In this document: positions 31,566 to 42,119 of the stretch, in pieces
How positions within the stretch are numbered: the stretch's first letter is position 1
How the letters are laid out: each line of letters opens with the position of its first letter
Assembly: GCA_009760885.1 (NCBI GenBank)
Contig: CM019697.1
Span: 29,442,710 to 29,506,709 of the forward strand
DNA length: 64,000 bases
Direction: 5' to 3'
From: Achatina immaculata
Taxonomy: Eukaryota > Mollusca > Gastropoda > Stylommatophora > Achatinidae
The notes under the pieces: model-generated
The model's database searches: none
Seen by the model: only the letters and a program-made list of their open reading frames with translations
What the model was told of the DNA's origin: nothing
Program-made: the position numbers and the translations under genes

Positions 31566-31915
31566 GCATTGTTTCTAAATGGAAACAAGGAAGTAATCAG
31601 TCATATTACTTCATTATATTGGGGGGGGGGGGAAATGTCCCTATCAGTCTTCTTGTTAGAACATGCATCCTCATTTTTAGGCCAAGAAATTCACCAAAAA
31701 AGGTACGTGTTATACATGGGAAAATGTGGTATTCAATTTGTGTTAGATTAATTTCTCTTGACTCAGCAAATGAACGAGGATGAAGAAGTAGTCCCTATAA
31801 GGTCTGTATTAACTTTCCAATACTTAAAATGATACAAAGAGAATTTAAAAACTTCAGTCATATTACTTCAAATATTTTATAGCTTTTGCAGAAATCTAAA
31901 CAAATAATTTTCTTC
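31566..31915. other. Non-coding stretch with a G run
   Basis: Contains an uninterrupted run of twelve G at 31621-31632. I see nothing else of note before the 3' untranslated region of the minus-strand gene. Confidence 0.5.
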
Positions 31916-31931
31916 ATTTAAAATAAGATAC

Positions 31932-31937
31932 TTTATT
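31932..31937 (-). promoter_or_regulatory. Polyadenylation signal, minus-strand gene
   Basis: AATAAA on the minus strand about 395 bp after the stop codon at 32333. It fits a 3' untranslated region of roughly 31915-32332. Confidence 0.55.
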
Positions 31938-32332
31938 GTTTCTAATATGCATTAGTAAAAACAATGTAAATGTACAAAAATAATAGAAAGAAGAACAATG
32001 GATTAATTTTACATACTTAGATATGGTTGCTGCCTGAAGACTTATGTATGACAAGAAGAAATACTAGTAATATAATGAAAATGAAAGTAGACAGAAGTGA
32101 CTAAACATGAAAGTTTTAATGTTATCATACTGTCAGTAAGCGAATTTGTAGCCACCATTGACACTAAATCAGGAAAGAGATAAAATGCAGTGGTCATCTA
32201 CTTCCTTAATACATGTTTAACATATTTTGAATTGAGAAGCTAACATATGCATATAATGATTTCTTGTAGAAATTGAATAAATATGTCTAATTATATTCTG
32301 CTGCTTTCTTGTGAAAGTGTTTCAGAACTTCC

Positions 32333-32417
32333 TCATGATGACTGGTATAAGCATTTGGCAGAAGCAAGTCTCTCCTTGTCTCCAGTCTGAGACATGTCAC
32401 TGTACAAGTGGAAATAT
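32333..32417 (-). CDS. Unrecognised gene, last coding exon
   Basis: The acceptor is CTGTTCACAG (minus strand, AG at 32418-32419). The first base completes an Arg codon with the AG left by the preceding exon. The exon then encodes YFHLYSDMSQTGDKERLASA and KCLYQSS and stops at TGA (32333-32335). With the upstream exon it gives a continuous C-terminus of about 63 residues. I do not recognise the protein. Hydrophilic composition and the absence of a membrane segment suggest a soluble or cytoplasmic tail. Confidence 0.6.
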
Positions 32418-32700
32418 CTGTGAACAGTTCAAATTACTTACATAATTTACATAAATAGAATATTTTTATATATAAAAATAGATTTTACATAATGATTTTA
32501 AAAACATTTTACAAAAAAAAATGTTTTTGATGTGGAACAATTAGGTTTTCTAGAACACGTCCAGTTTGTTTTCCAATGCATCACAGATGAATATCTTATC
32601 AAGATTTTGTTAAAATCTTGTCTGTGAGAAAGTATCCTCAGTTTTGTTACTGTGACTAGAAATATTCATTTGCTTGCTTTATTTACAGCATTCCTCGTAC

Positions 32701-32806
32701 CTGTCTGCAATGACAGAATGATCATAGTCCCCGATGCCAGTCTCTTGAACCAGCACAGACAGAGATCGATGGGAAGCTACTGGTTGTAATTCAGTCAGCT
32801 CTCCCA
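32701..32806 (-). CDS. Unrecognised gene, penultimate coding exon
   Basis: The acceptor is TTTTTATTTCTACAG and the donor GTACGAGG (minus strand). The exon is 106 bp. Only one frame is open: two bases, then GELTELQPVASHRSLSVLVQ and ETGIGDYDHSVIAD, then AG. It ends in phase 2 and fits the exon at 32333-32417 exactly. The preceding exon must end in phase 1. The strong splice sites, unique open frame and phase match support a real exon of a host gene. No family was recognised. Confidence 0.6.
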
Positions 32807-33189
32807 CTGTAGAAATAAAAATTGTATTATGCCATTTTAAAAAAAATGTGCTTAGAAAGGAGTGAATTTTATTTTGAAATGCAAAGCATTGTATATGATA
32901 AACTTGTGATTATACGTTTTTTATTGTTCAACTCTTAACTCCCTCAAGCCAATTTATTTTTGTAGAAGCGTACTGTAAATTTATACTCCTTCCACATTTC
33001 CACAATATCCTCATCCAGTGTTGAGGGCTGAGTGAAATACATTATAACATACAAACTAGTGAGATATAAAAATGCAGGCCAAAAGGGTAACTGTAATAAT
33101 TAACAAGGGATCTCTCCTAAGATTAAGTGGAAAAGTTTTAGTAATGTATCAGGAAGCATGTGCAGAAACTGTAGAATAGTTCACAGTGT

Positions 33190-33830
33190 GATTTCTGGGA
33201 TACACAATCAACCAACTTTACAAAGGCATTTGACAATTTGAGCAGACCTGATTTGTACAAAGTATTAAAGAACAGTGGCTATCAACAATTCATTCCAAGA
33301 CGATATGGTCTGATGGAAGAACATCTGATGTCAAGGGTGCAGTCATGGTAAATCTGTCTAGCCTTTGTTCTTTCTCTTCCACATTTAATTTGCTGCCCTC
33401 ATAAAATGCACATTAGAAAATATCAGTGTTGACGTATTATTTCACAAAAGTTCAGAAACTCATTTTTCAATTTAATGTGAGTTGAGACAACTGAAGATTC
33501 TTTTTGCTAGGGATGCAGCCCTTGTGACTTATGCAAGGAAAATATCGTCAAAAGGCTGTACCACACAGAGCAACTTAGTGTCACTTTAGGAGGAAATAAG
33601 AATAAAAAGTAAAGCAGAACATGCAAAGACACTGGTCTCCATAACACAAAGTTGATTTGCTGTTATTGTGGATCATAATGCCAGTAATAAAGTGATTATA
33701 TGATTAATGATTATACTAGCAGTTTGATAATCTCAACAAAAGAGATGCACAGCAATTCTACAAAACTATTCTGTTTCAAAAGGAGCTATTGTCATACTAC
33801 AGGAATACATGATAGTTACAGGATAACCAA
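33190..33830 (+). mobile_element. Very old LINE relic (RT region)
   Basis: Weak plus-strand similarity to an RT palm: ACAAAGGCATTTGACAATTT followed by DLYKVLKNSGYQQFIPR (33249-33300), the pattern KAFD-x-V-S-R-x-x-LYKVL of LINE polymerases. Later segments are too broken to follow. Boundaries are approximate. Confidence 0.4.
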
Positions 33831-33981
33831 ATAAGAGGGGCATGGCAAAATCAGTCTATATATCATATGTAAATGATTCATAAGTAAGTGGCTACGATCA
33901 CTGACTAGTACAGTCACTCCCTGGAAGGAAAGCAATGGTAAACTATCTTCTGGAAATATACCAAGAAACCCAAACAGCGAC

Positions 33982-34263
33982 ATGGAAAGTCAAATAGCAA
34001 AAAGATCTGGTGGTGAGGCCCGCAGGCCAGATAGATCTAATTTTAACACTGGGGAAGAGTGTGAGACAGAGGTCAGTACTAGTAATTGTGATGATGGACA
34101 AAATCCTGACGGTGTTACTAAGAAAAACCCCTGCATCAAACTAAAAAGAAAAATAAGAGTTGGAAAATGGAATGTAAGAAGTATGTATGAGGGAAAGTAT
34201 CAAACAATAAGTGATGAGATGAAAAGAACGGGGATACACATTTTAGGAATCTTCGAACATTGA
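33982..34263 (+). pseudogene. RTE-A N-terminus and endonuclease start
   Basis: The frame starts MESQIAKRSGGEARRPDRSN and reaches KRKIRVGKWNVRSMYEGKYQ, the first APE motif (WNVRSM). It ends at a TGA in HILGIFEH*. The next frame, 34345-34539, continues with GVAFYFDKTTSKALLGYSPV and RNVSIIQIYAATSAAE. This is the only RTE-A 5' coding start in the window. Confidence 0.75.
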
Positions 34264-34514
34264 TGGAAAGGATCAGGACACTTCAAGAGTGAGAATGATA
34301 ATATCTTTATATACTCTGGTGGAGAATTAGGAGGAAAGAATGGAGTGGCTTTTTACTTTGACAAAACAACGTCAAAAGCATTACTAGGTTACAGTCCAGT
34401 AAGTGATAGAATCCTCACAATCAGACTTAAGGGTACTCCTAGAAATGTATCAATCATCCAGATATATGCAGCTACATCAGCAGCAGAAGAAGAGGAAGTA
34501 GAAGACTTTTATAA

Positions 34515-36179
34515 CTTATTGTTATTGGTCCAGTATTGATGTTTAGTTCTGTGTTTGCTTCAGGTATGTCTATTGTTTGTGCTGCTTGTGTTCTGTTTAG
34601 AAGGGTGTTAAAGTGTTCCCTTCATCTTTCAATGTTTTCTCTTTCTCCACTGAGCAGTTGTCCCTTATGTGTCCTTACTGCACTCACTCTCACATCTTGT
34701 GCTGAAGTTACCTGTCTTCTGCTTTGTGATTTTGTATATGGTTTTCATGTCATTTGAATATGCTGCATTCTCCGCTGCTTCTGCTAAGATGTCATAGTAT
34801 TGATGTTTATCTTGACGGCATGATTCCTTAACTTCCTTGTCTTTTTGTGCATAATTACTTAAAACTTGTTCTTTAAGCCTTTGTGATTTGGTGTTCAGTA
34901 ATTTTTTCTTGATTTCTTTTCTTTGCTCTATCTTTTCCCATGTGGTCTTGCTTATCCATTCCTCTTTTCTCCCTTTCCGATATCCCAGCACCTTTTTTTG
35001 CTGTTTCCTGTAGTGTTTTATTGAACTCTAGTATGGACGTTTCTGCTTTGTCTTGTAGGACACTGAACCGGTTCTTAAGTACTATTGAGAATTCATTTCT
35101 TGTTTGCTGATCTTTCAGTTTTCTTGTATCAAAATGTATCTTTCTGTGTTCTCCACTTTTGGCTTTCCTTAATTTTAGTTTTATTTTTGCTACCAGAAAG
35201 TTGTGATCACTTCCTACATCTGCTCCTTTCCTTGCTCTCACATCTTGTAGTGACTTGTTTCCACTTGTTATTTATTAGTATGTGATGAATTTGGTTTTCT
35301 GTGGTTTTATCTGGGGACCTCCAAGTCACTTTATGGATGTTTTTATGTTGGAAAATTGTCCCTCCGATGGTCATCATGTTTTCTTCACAGAAACTGCACA
35401 GTCTTTCTCCATTTTCATTTATTTCTCCAATTCCTTCTCTTCCCATGATTCTTCTTCTATCTTCATTTCCTTCACCTACTTTTGCATTGAAGTCGCCCAA
35501 GATGAGTAGCATATCATGCTTGGGTATTGTTTCTACTGTGGCTTGGAGGCTGTTGTAAAAATCTTCTTTTATTTCCTCTTCAGCTGCTTCTGTTGGTGCA
35601 TAACAAACTATAACAGACAACTTCATGAATCTTGAGTTGAAGCGTGCATATAATAATCTCTCATTTATAGGGATCCATTTCAGCAATGCTCTTGATACTT
35701 CTTTTGTTATAATCAATGCTACTCCTCCTTTATGATGATCTTCTTTACCTGACCAAATTATTGTATCTTCTGTGTGTTGTGTTGTTAATTTCCTTCTGCC
35801 TTGTCCTGTCCATCTTGCTTCCTGTATTCCTAGTATGTCTGGTTTGTATCTGTGCATTTCCTTGATGGTTTGTGCTAGTTTTCCAGTCTGGTTAAGTGTT
35901 CTTACATTCCAGCTGCCTATTTGCATCTTGTGTTTAGGTTCCAGGAGGTCTGCAGTCAAGCTGGGGACTTCCTGTGGCTGGCTTTCATCCACAACCTTCA
36001 TGTGCTCAGTTTCCTGATAAGCATTTCTCCTTCCACCTGCATTTGCTTTTTCCTTTGCTTCTGTTTCTGTAGCAGTCTGATAGTTTTTTTACCAGATAGG
36101 GTTGCTGGCCCTATGCCGAACCCTCCTTAGTCACCTTTTTTGATCATGCATGGTAGGGTACAGTGGTCCTATTCTTTGC
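34515..36179 (-). mobile_element. RTE-B 5' portion, endonuclease and linker
   Basis: On the minus strand it begins at 36179 with GCAAAGAATAGGACCACTGT, the same start as the copy ending at 50144. An endonuclease frame at 35207-36001 follows: KMQIGSWNVRTLNQTGKLAQ, ILGIQEARWTGQGRRK, LILGDFNAKVGEG and NQIHHILINNKW. Next comes a linker (34665-34991 and 34873-35241). The copy stops near 34515 before the RT begins, so the 5' end is kept and the 3' end is missing. That is the reverse of normal LINE truncation. Confidence 0.85.
35207..36001 (-). CDS. RTE-B APE-type endonuclease
   Basis: An open frame of 264 residues with the motifs of an apurinic-type endonuclease: GSWNVRTLNQTGK (about 28-40), GIQEARWTGQGRRK (about 57-70, catalytic Glu), GGVALIITKEVSRALL, VCYAPTEAAEEEIK, LLILGDFNAKVGEGNEDRRR (catalytic Asp/Asn) and WRSPDKTTENQIHHILINN. 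The last catalytic SDH lies just beyond, in the next frame (KGADVGSDHNFLVAKIKL, near 35180-35235), so a frameshift separates it. Such proteins are often labelled craniofacial development protein 2-like in automatic annotation; the real identity is a LINE endonuclease. Confidence 0.85.
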   Translation of the reverse strand: MKVVDESQPQEVPSLTADLLEPKHKMQIGSWNVRTLNQTGKLAQTIKEMHRYKPDILGIQEARWTGQGRRKLTTQHTEDTIIWSGKEDHHKGGVALIITKEVSRALLKWIPINERLLYARFNSRFMKLSVIVCYAPTEAAEEEIKEDFYNSLQATVETIPKHDMLLILGDFNAKVGEGNEDRRRIMGREGIGEINENGERLCSFCEENMMTIGGTIFQHKNIHKVTWRSPDKTTENQIHHILINNKWKQVTTRCESKERSRCRK

Positions 36180-37065
36180 AGATCCTGGGTACCACACGGG
36201 AAGCAGGTACACTAGAACTGATAAAGCAACGTAGAGAAATGAAGACACAATGGAAACTGACAAATGACAACAAAGAGGAATATAAATCTTTAACAAAAGA
36301 AGTACGAAAAAACATAAGAAAAGACAAAAAACAATACATACAAGATTGTTGTGAAAGAATAGAACATCAGAAGTGTGGAAGAGATAGTGAAATGTTTAAA
36401 GAAATGAAGACATTGATGAGAAATGTCACACCTAAACTAAATGTAATTTGTGATGAAATGGGGAAAACTTTGACAGAGATAGGAAATTCTAGAAAGATGG
36501 AAGGAATATTGCAGAGGAATGTATGAAACAACTGACTGTGGAAGCAGAAATCAACAGTGTGAATTATTATTGGAGGAGAAAGAACCTGAACCAACAATAG
36601 AAGTTTTATGGGCAATAAAGAATCTGAAAAATTGTAAATCACCAGGCTGTGATGAGATAACAGCTGAAGCTATGAATGTGCAACAATCTATCATTCACTA
36701 AGTAAAAAGATATGGCATTCAGGTATTTGGCCAAAAGAATGGAAAAGAACTATATTCATACCACTGCCAAAAAAGGGTAACCTGAAATTATGCACAAACT
36801 ACAGAACTGATGGCCTGATTAGTCATGCCAGTAAAATTCTGTTAAAAATCATAATGGGTAGACTTCGTAAGAAAATAGAAGAAGTCAATATGGTCCAAGC
36901 TGGTTTCAGGCAAGGAGGAGGATCAAGAGATCATATATTCAATATAAGATTAATAATAGAGAAATGCAGAGAGTTTAATGTGAATCTATATTTAAGCCTT
37001 TATAGACTACTCAAAGGCATATGATTGTGTACAACACCAGAAATTGTGGGAAATAATGGAAAAAA

Positions 37066-37965
37066 ATGGGATTTCCAACACATTTGATACAATTAACATC
37101 ACTGCTGTATCTAGACCAACAAGCAGCAGTAAGAATAAATGGTGAAACAACAACTTGGTTTAACATAACACAAGAGTTCCATCAGGGGTGCATATTGTCG
37201 CCTTACTTATTTAACTTGTATACTGAAAATATAATGAGGAATGTTAGAGAATATATAGACAAAGAATATTACGATGCCATAACAACTGGAGGTTATGAAA
37301 TAACAGAGATTAGATATGCTGATGACACAGTAATACTGTCCACAACACAAAAAGGAATGAAAAAACTAATTATGTCAGTCCTTAAGAACAGTGATGAGCA
37401 AAACCTCTATCTTAATGAGAAGAAAACTAAATTGATAACAACTGACAAAACAAACAAGGTAGCTGAAATATGTGTCACTGAGGAAAAACTGGAAGAAGTG
37501 GAGAGTTTTGAATATCTTGGATCACTACTAACTAATAGTAGAGATACAATGAGGGAAATTAAAAGGAGGACATCTATTGCCCCTCAGAAAGTAAAGCAAC
37601 TAGAGAATCTGTGGAGAGCAAGAGACAGAATCACAAAAATAAGATTTTTAAGGGCATGCATCTTTCCCATGGCAACATATGCCTGTGAGACCTGTACACT
37701 TAATGAAACAGCTGAGAAACACATAAATGCCTTTGAATGTAAATGCTACAGAAGAGTTCTTCAAATATCATGCATACAAAAAAGAACAAATATATCCATA
37801 CCACAAGAACTTAATATTGAAGAAGGCTGGCTAGTAAAGAGGATTAAAGAAAGAAAACTTAAATATTTTGGACACATTAAACGTCATGATAATCTAGAGA
37901 AGACTGTCTTGGAAGGGTGCATAATGGGAAAAAAAGGAGAGGAAGACCAAGGTGAAGATGGCTGA
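37066..37965 (+). pseudogene. RTE-A RT C-terminal half, near-intact
   Basis: Frame of 299 residues: MGFPTHLIQLTSLLYLDQQA at the start, CILSPYLFNLYTENIMRNVR, then the catalytic IRYADDTVILSTTQ and VESFEYLGSLLTNSRDTMRE. The C-terminal domain is present. Near 37930 a deletion in the lysine/arginine run (GKKGEEDQGEDG*) shifts the frame before the GRPRRRW motif, truncating the protein. The finger region upstream is frameshifted at several points. Confidence 0.75.
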
Positions 37966-38099
37966 AAGACATTGTTGATGATCTGGAAATGGATGCATCA
38001 GCAGCAGGCCATATTGCTCACAACCGAGAGGCCTACAAGAGTGCTGTTAGGGAGGCGAAGTTCCGCAAGGGACATACAAATGAATGAATGAAATGATTC

Positions 38100-39725
38100 A
38101 TTAAAGCTCTGTGAAATGAGTTGTCAAAAAACAAGACAAATACATAACTAAGACATTCGGAGGCAAACATACATAGTCATATAATGCTGCAGAGGCATTA
38201 GCAGATACAGTGTTAGCACCAGTATTTTCCTTGACCTGACAGCACAATAGATGTGTACTGTGCCAGGCTGTCTTTCTTTCCTGAGTTCCACAAAGAGCTG
38301 GATTTCTCAATATTTCTACAGCTCTGTGGCCAGGCTGCCCTTGGCCCCTATCTGAGCCAGTGAACTTCACATGAGAGAAGAGTGCACTGAATTACCCAGT
38401 GAGTCTGAATCCATAAGGAGACAGCTTCCTTTAAAAATAAAAAACCTAACCCTATCATGGTGTAGAGAGGGTTGGTGTCCATGTTTTTCTTGACCTGATG
38501 GCACACTAAAAGGTGATGAGGTCAGCATCATACATGGCCACCTTTCCCTCCCATTTCTACAGCTGTATGACAGGGGCAGCACCTCCAGCTGGACTTGTAC
38601 CACCAGCCTCTGTGTGAGATGAGTGCACCAGTCAAGTGCCCGGGTTTCCTTAAAGATATGCAACAAATTCAGCTGTGGCCCGAACTGCATAAACCATTAA
38701 AAAAAAAAGTCAGGCTTCTCTGACCTCATTACAGCTAAAAGTTAGAACATCATGTCTTCAGACTCCCTGGAACTGTGAGCTGGTGTTTTTTTTTTTTCTG
38801 CCGTCGATGCAGTGGAGATGTTGAGGCACAGCATCACATCAGTGTGGGTGTGGGCAATGGCAGCTATTCTTTCAGTCTTTGGGTGCAAGCAAAATAGTAG
38901 GGCGTGTGTGCAGTACTTCTTTGCTTCTTTTGGAGATCCCTGCCCCAGTAGCGAGACTAAGCCTGCTACAAGGGGTACAAATGGAGAGGTGAGACAAGGT
39001 CTTGGTCAGTTATGGTTTACCAACTCTGATGCTAGCATCTTGGATATGGGTGGCCAAAACAAACAGCACAAACTTCTATAAATCTTCTAAAAACAGATTT
39101 AGAAATATTGCAGCATATCTCATCATATGATCATGAAGCAATATGTGAAATGCATTTAATTTTACATGCAAGGTTATCTGCACAAATGAAAGATGTATAA
39201 GGTATGAAGGCAAAGAATTATTCCAAAATACAAGAATCTAAGATGCTAAAGTAAAGGATAGAAATTTTTTTCTGCTTGAAGCAGTTACACTACATGGGTA
39301 TTTTCTTTTTTTCTAATGTTTATGTGATTGTGTACTATGCTCATTTCATGTTTGTATACATCCCTTACTTATACACCTGTTGTTTATGAGGACTTCTATG
39401 TTATTTTATGCATATTAATGTTTTATGTATCTTATGTTTTTTTTACATGTGAATGTTTAGTATTTTAAATTTGCTTATATTTGCATAGTTCATTTTATTT
39501 ATTTTGGTGAATATGTTTTGGGTTGATGATATGCTTTTATCTATTTGTGCTTATATGTGTTTGTGCACACACACCTTTTGTGTAGTTATGTATTTTGTGA
39601 ATATTTGTATGTGAATATTTTTAATGTCTATGTATTTTCATTACTGTACATATCTGGTTGGTCTGTATATGGATATCTATGTACAGCTGAGGATGTAAAT
39701 GTATGGAGGTTTTGTGTGAGTTTGT

Positions 39726-39790
<65 letters not shown>

Positions 39791-40370
39791 CAACATTTTC
39801 CCTTTTATTATTTTTTTTTCAACTTACTTTGGTTTTGCTGATGATTTTTAATTTCTGTCAAGACCTGCCTGTCTTCAGTCAGCTCCCACTGCAGTCATGA
39901 AATAAAGAGAAATTATTCCAATATTTAGTGGAATCTTTTTCATGACAGAAAGATTTATGGGCACTTTGTTAGTGTTGCTGGTGGAGCCTAGGGAGGTACA
40001 GATCTGTCTAAACAAATAAAGCCTCTGGTCCTCATAGACCACAGGACAGAAAAAATGCAGTGACAACCTGCCACTTCACAGCCTCCGATGAAGACATTAG
40101 GCATATAGAAGCAAATGCTTGGATACAGACACTAGGCATAGATGAAGCAGGCTGACTGTAAGCACTAATTACTCTGATCTATGCCATTCACATGAACAGC
40201 TTTTTGCTTCCATTGGTTTTGTTGGTTATCTGCAAATCTGATGCTCCTGGCAACTAATTTTGTGATAAAGAAGTCATCACATCAGTGGGCAGTCAGCTGT
40301 CTTGACTTTTAAAAATTTTCCAACAAGTGACCTAAATAAGAAATTTTCTCAGCAACATTCATCACCATGA
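38100..40370. other. Non-coding stretch with low-complexity tracts
   Basis: No exon or transposon was recognised. Two imperfectly repeated ~170-bp blocks (about 38225-38390 and 38480-38660) share a CTTGACCTGA start and a GAGTGCAC end. The microsatellite at 39722-39792 is listed separately. The open frames here are biased low-complexity reads. Confidence 0.4.
39722..39792. repeat. (TG)n(AG)n microsatellite
   Basis: A TG run (with TTTG interruptions at the left) changes directly into an AG run of about 14 units. A compound dinucleotide microsatellite. Confidence 0.95.
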
Positions 40371-40384
40371 GTTACAATTCAGAC

Positions 40385-41160
40385 CCTACAGTCTTCATTG
40401 TCAGTATTTGTATGACAGTCCCTACAGTCTTCATTGCCAGTATCTGTATGACAGTCCCTACACTCTTCATTGTCAGTAGCTGTATGACAGTCCTTACAGT
40501 CTTCATTGCCAGTATCTATATGACAGTCCCTACAGTCTTCATTGCCAATATCTGTATGACAGTCCCTACAGTCTTCATTGCCAATATCTGTATGACAGTC
40601 CCTACAATCTTCATTGTCATTATCTGCATGACAGTCCCTACAGTCTTCATTGCCAGTATCTGTATGACAGTCCCTACAGTCTTCACTGCCAAAATCTGTA
40701 TGACAGTCCCTACAGTCTTCATTGCCAATATCTGTATGACAGTCCCTACAATCTTCATTGCCAATATCTGTATGACAGTCCCTACAGTCTTCATTGCCAG
40801 TATCTGTATGACAGTCCCTACAATATTCATTGCCAATATCTGTATGACAGTCCCTACAGTCTTCATTGCCAGTATCTGTATGACAGTCCCTACAATCTTC
40901 ATTGCCAATATCTGTATGACAGTCCCACAGTCTTCATTGCCAGTATCTGTATGACAGTCCCTACATTCTTCATTGCCAATATCTGTATGACAGTCCCTAC
41001 AGACTTCATTGCCAGTATCTGTATGACAGTCCCTACAATCTTCATTGCCAATATCTGTATGACAGTCCCTACAGTCTTCATTGCCAGTATCTGTATGACA
41101 GTCCCTACAATCTTCATTGTCAGTATCTGTATGACAGTCCCTACAGTCTTCTTCATCATA
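40385..41160. repeat. 36-bp minisatellite, about 21 copies
   Basis: Units of 36 bp contain CCTACAGTCTTCATTGCCAG followed by TATCTGTATGACAGTC. They alternate between CAGTCTT and CAATCTT and between GCCAGT and GCCAAT, suggesting a higher-order two-unit pattern in the right half. Because 36 is a multiple of three, both strands are open over long stretches (TVPTVFIASICM repeats on plus, VGTVIQILAMKT repeats on minus). A one-base loss near 40927 shifts the frame. I regard these frames as by-products. Diverged ~34-bp units continue to about 41340. Confidence 0.95.
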
Positions 41161-41349
41161 GATTACATGTCAGCCCGTACAATTTTCTTCATCACAGATT
41201 ACATGTCAGCCTCTATAATCTTCTTCATCATAGATTACATGTCAGCCCCTACAATTTTCTTCATCACAGATTACATGTCAGCTACAATTTTCATCACTCC
41301 GTTTTACATGCTGATTCCTACAGTTTTCATCATTATGGATTTAATTTCA

Positions 41350-42115
41350 TTTTCTATAATCTTCACATCTTGTGTCATATGCTGATCTGCAGATCCTGTC
41401 ATCTCCATCATCACAAATTTCACATTAATATCTACAGTCTTCCACCATCATACATTACACATCAGTCCCTACAATCTTCAGCATCATTATTACATGCTGA
41501 TCTTTACCATTTCCACACCCTGTGACTACACTGATACTACCCTGCTGGACTGTGTACTACAAGGCTAGTGTCAGAAGCAGTTTGTGAAAGGAGAGTCTAA
41601 GTGTCATTAATAACAATGTGATCTCTGCCACACAGCCATCTTTGCTCCAAGAAAAACATTGTACTTCAACAGTTAATTTTATATTCTTAACTTTTCCAAG
41701 CAGTATTGTCCAAATGTGATTCTTATGTTGAACAAATGATGCAACCAGGTTTATATTTTTATGCAGGCATACCGCATTTTAAGATGCTTCACTTTAGAGC
41801 ATGTCACTAATATGATGCTTTATTACCAGCAGCACTTGCATTGCTGTTAAGGAACTTTTCAGTAATAAAACATTTGTCAATTGACTCTGATTTGAATTGA
41901 GTGAGTCATCTGGTGAAATTTTGGTACTCATGCTCAGTTTCTTTACAGTGTTTAATCCCTTCATTTCTCAGTCTCATATTCTAGCAATTTTAAATAAATT
42001 TTCAATATCTTTACTTGTGTTATTGTTATTATTATTGAAATTAACAAAAACAAAATGAAAATAATGACATTTTCAATTACTAAAGGAGGAAGAATAGAAT
42101 GAACAGCTATTAAAA
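41350..42115. other. Non-coding stretch
   Basis: AT-rich sequence after the minisatellite. No exon, RNA gene or transposon recognised. Confidence 0.4.
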
Positions 42116-42119
42116 AAAA

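Larger units (their letters stand above)
33860..38092 (+). mobile_element. RTE-A copy interrupted by an RTE-B piece
   Basis: The left part (to about 34514) holds the N-terminus and first half of the APE endonuclease: KIRVGKWNVRSMYEGKYQ (34150-34203) and ILGIFEH, where a W-containing motif is expected. IYAATSAAEEEEVEDFYNLL (34461-34520) follows. The right part (36186-38092) restarts in the linker (LELIKQRREMKTQWKLTND) and runs through RT to a TGAATGAATGAA tail at 38081-38092. The second half of the endonuclease (the GDFNA and SDH motifs) is absent and an RTE-B segment lies in its place. Confidence 0.85.

Noticed and set aside
34665..35241. Craniofacial-development-type host protein
   Set aside because: The frames are the endonuclease and linker of RTE-B, which matches a second copy at 48831-49967; such names come from mis-annotated LINE proteins.
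40367..41385. Long open frames on both strands in the minisatellite
   Set aside because: They follow from a 36-bp unit (a multiple of three) without stops; there are no splice sites, no domain and both strands are equally open.
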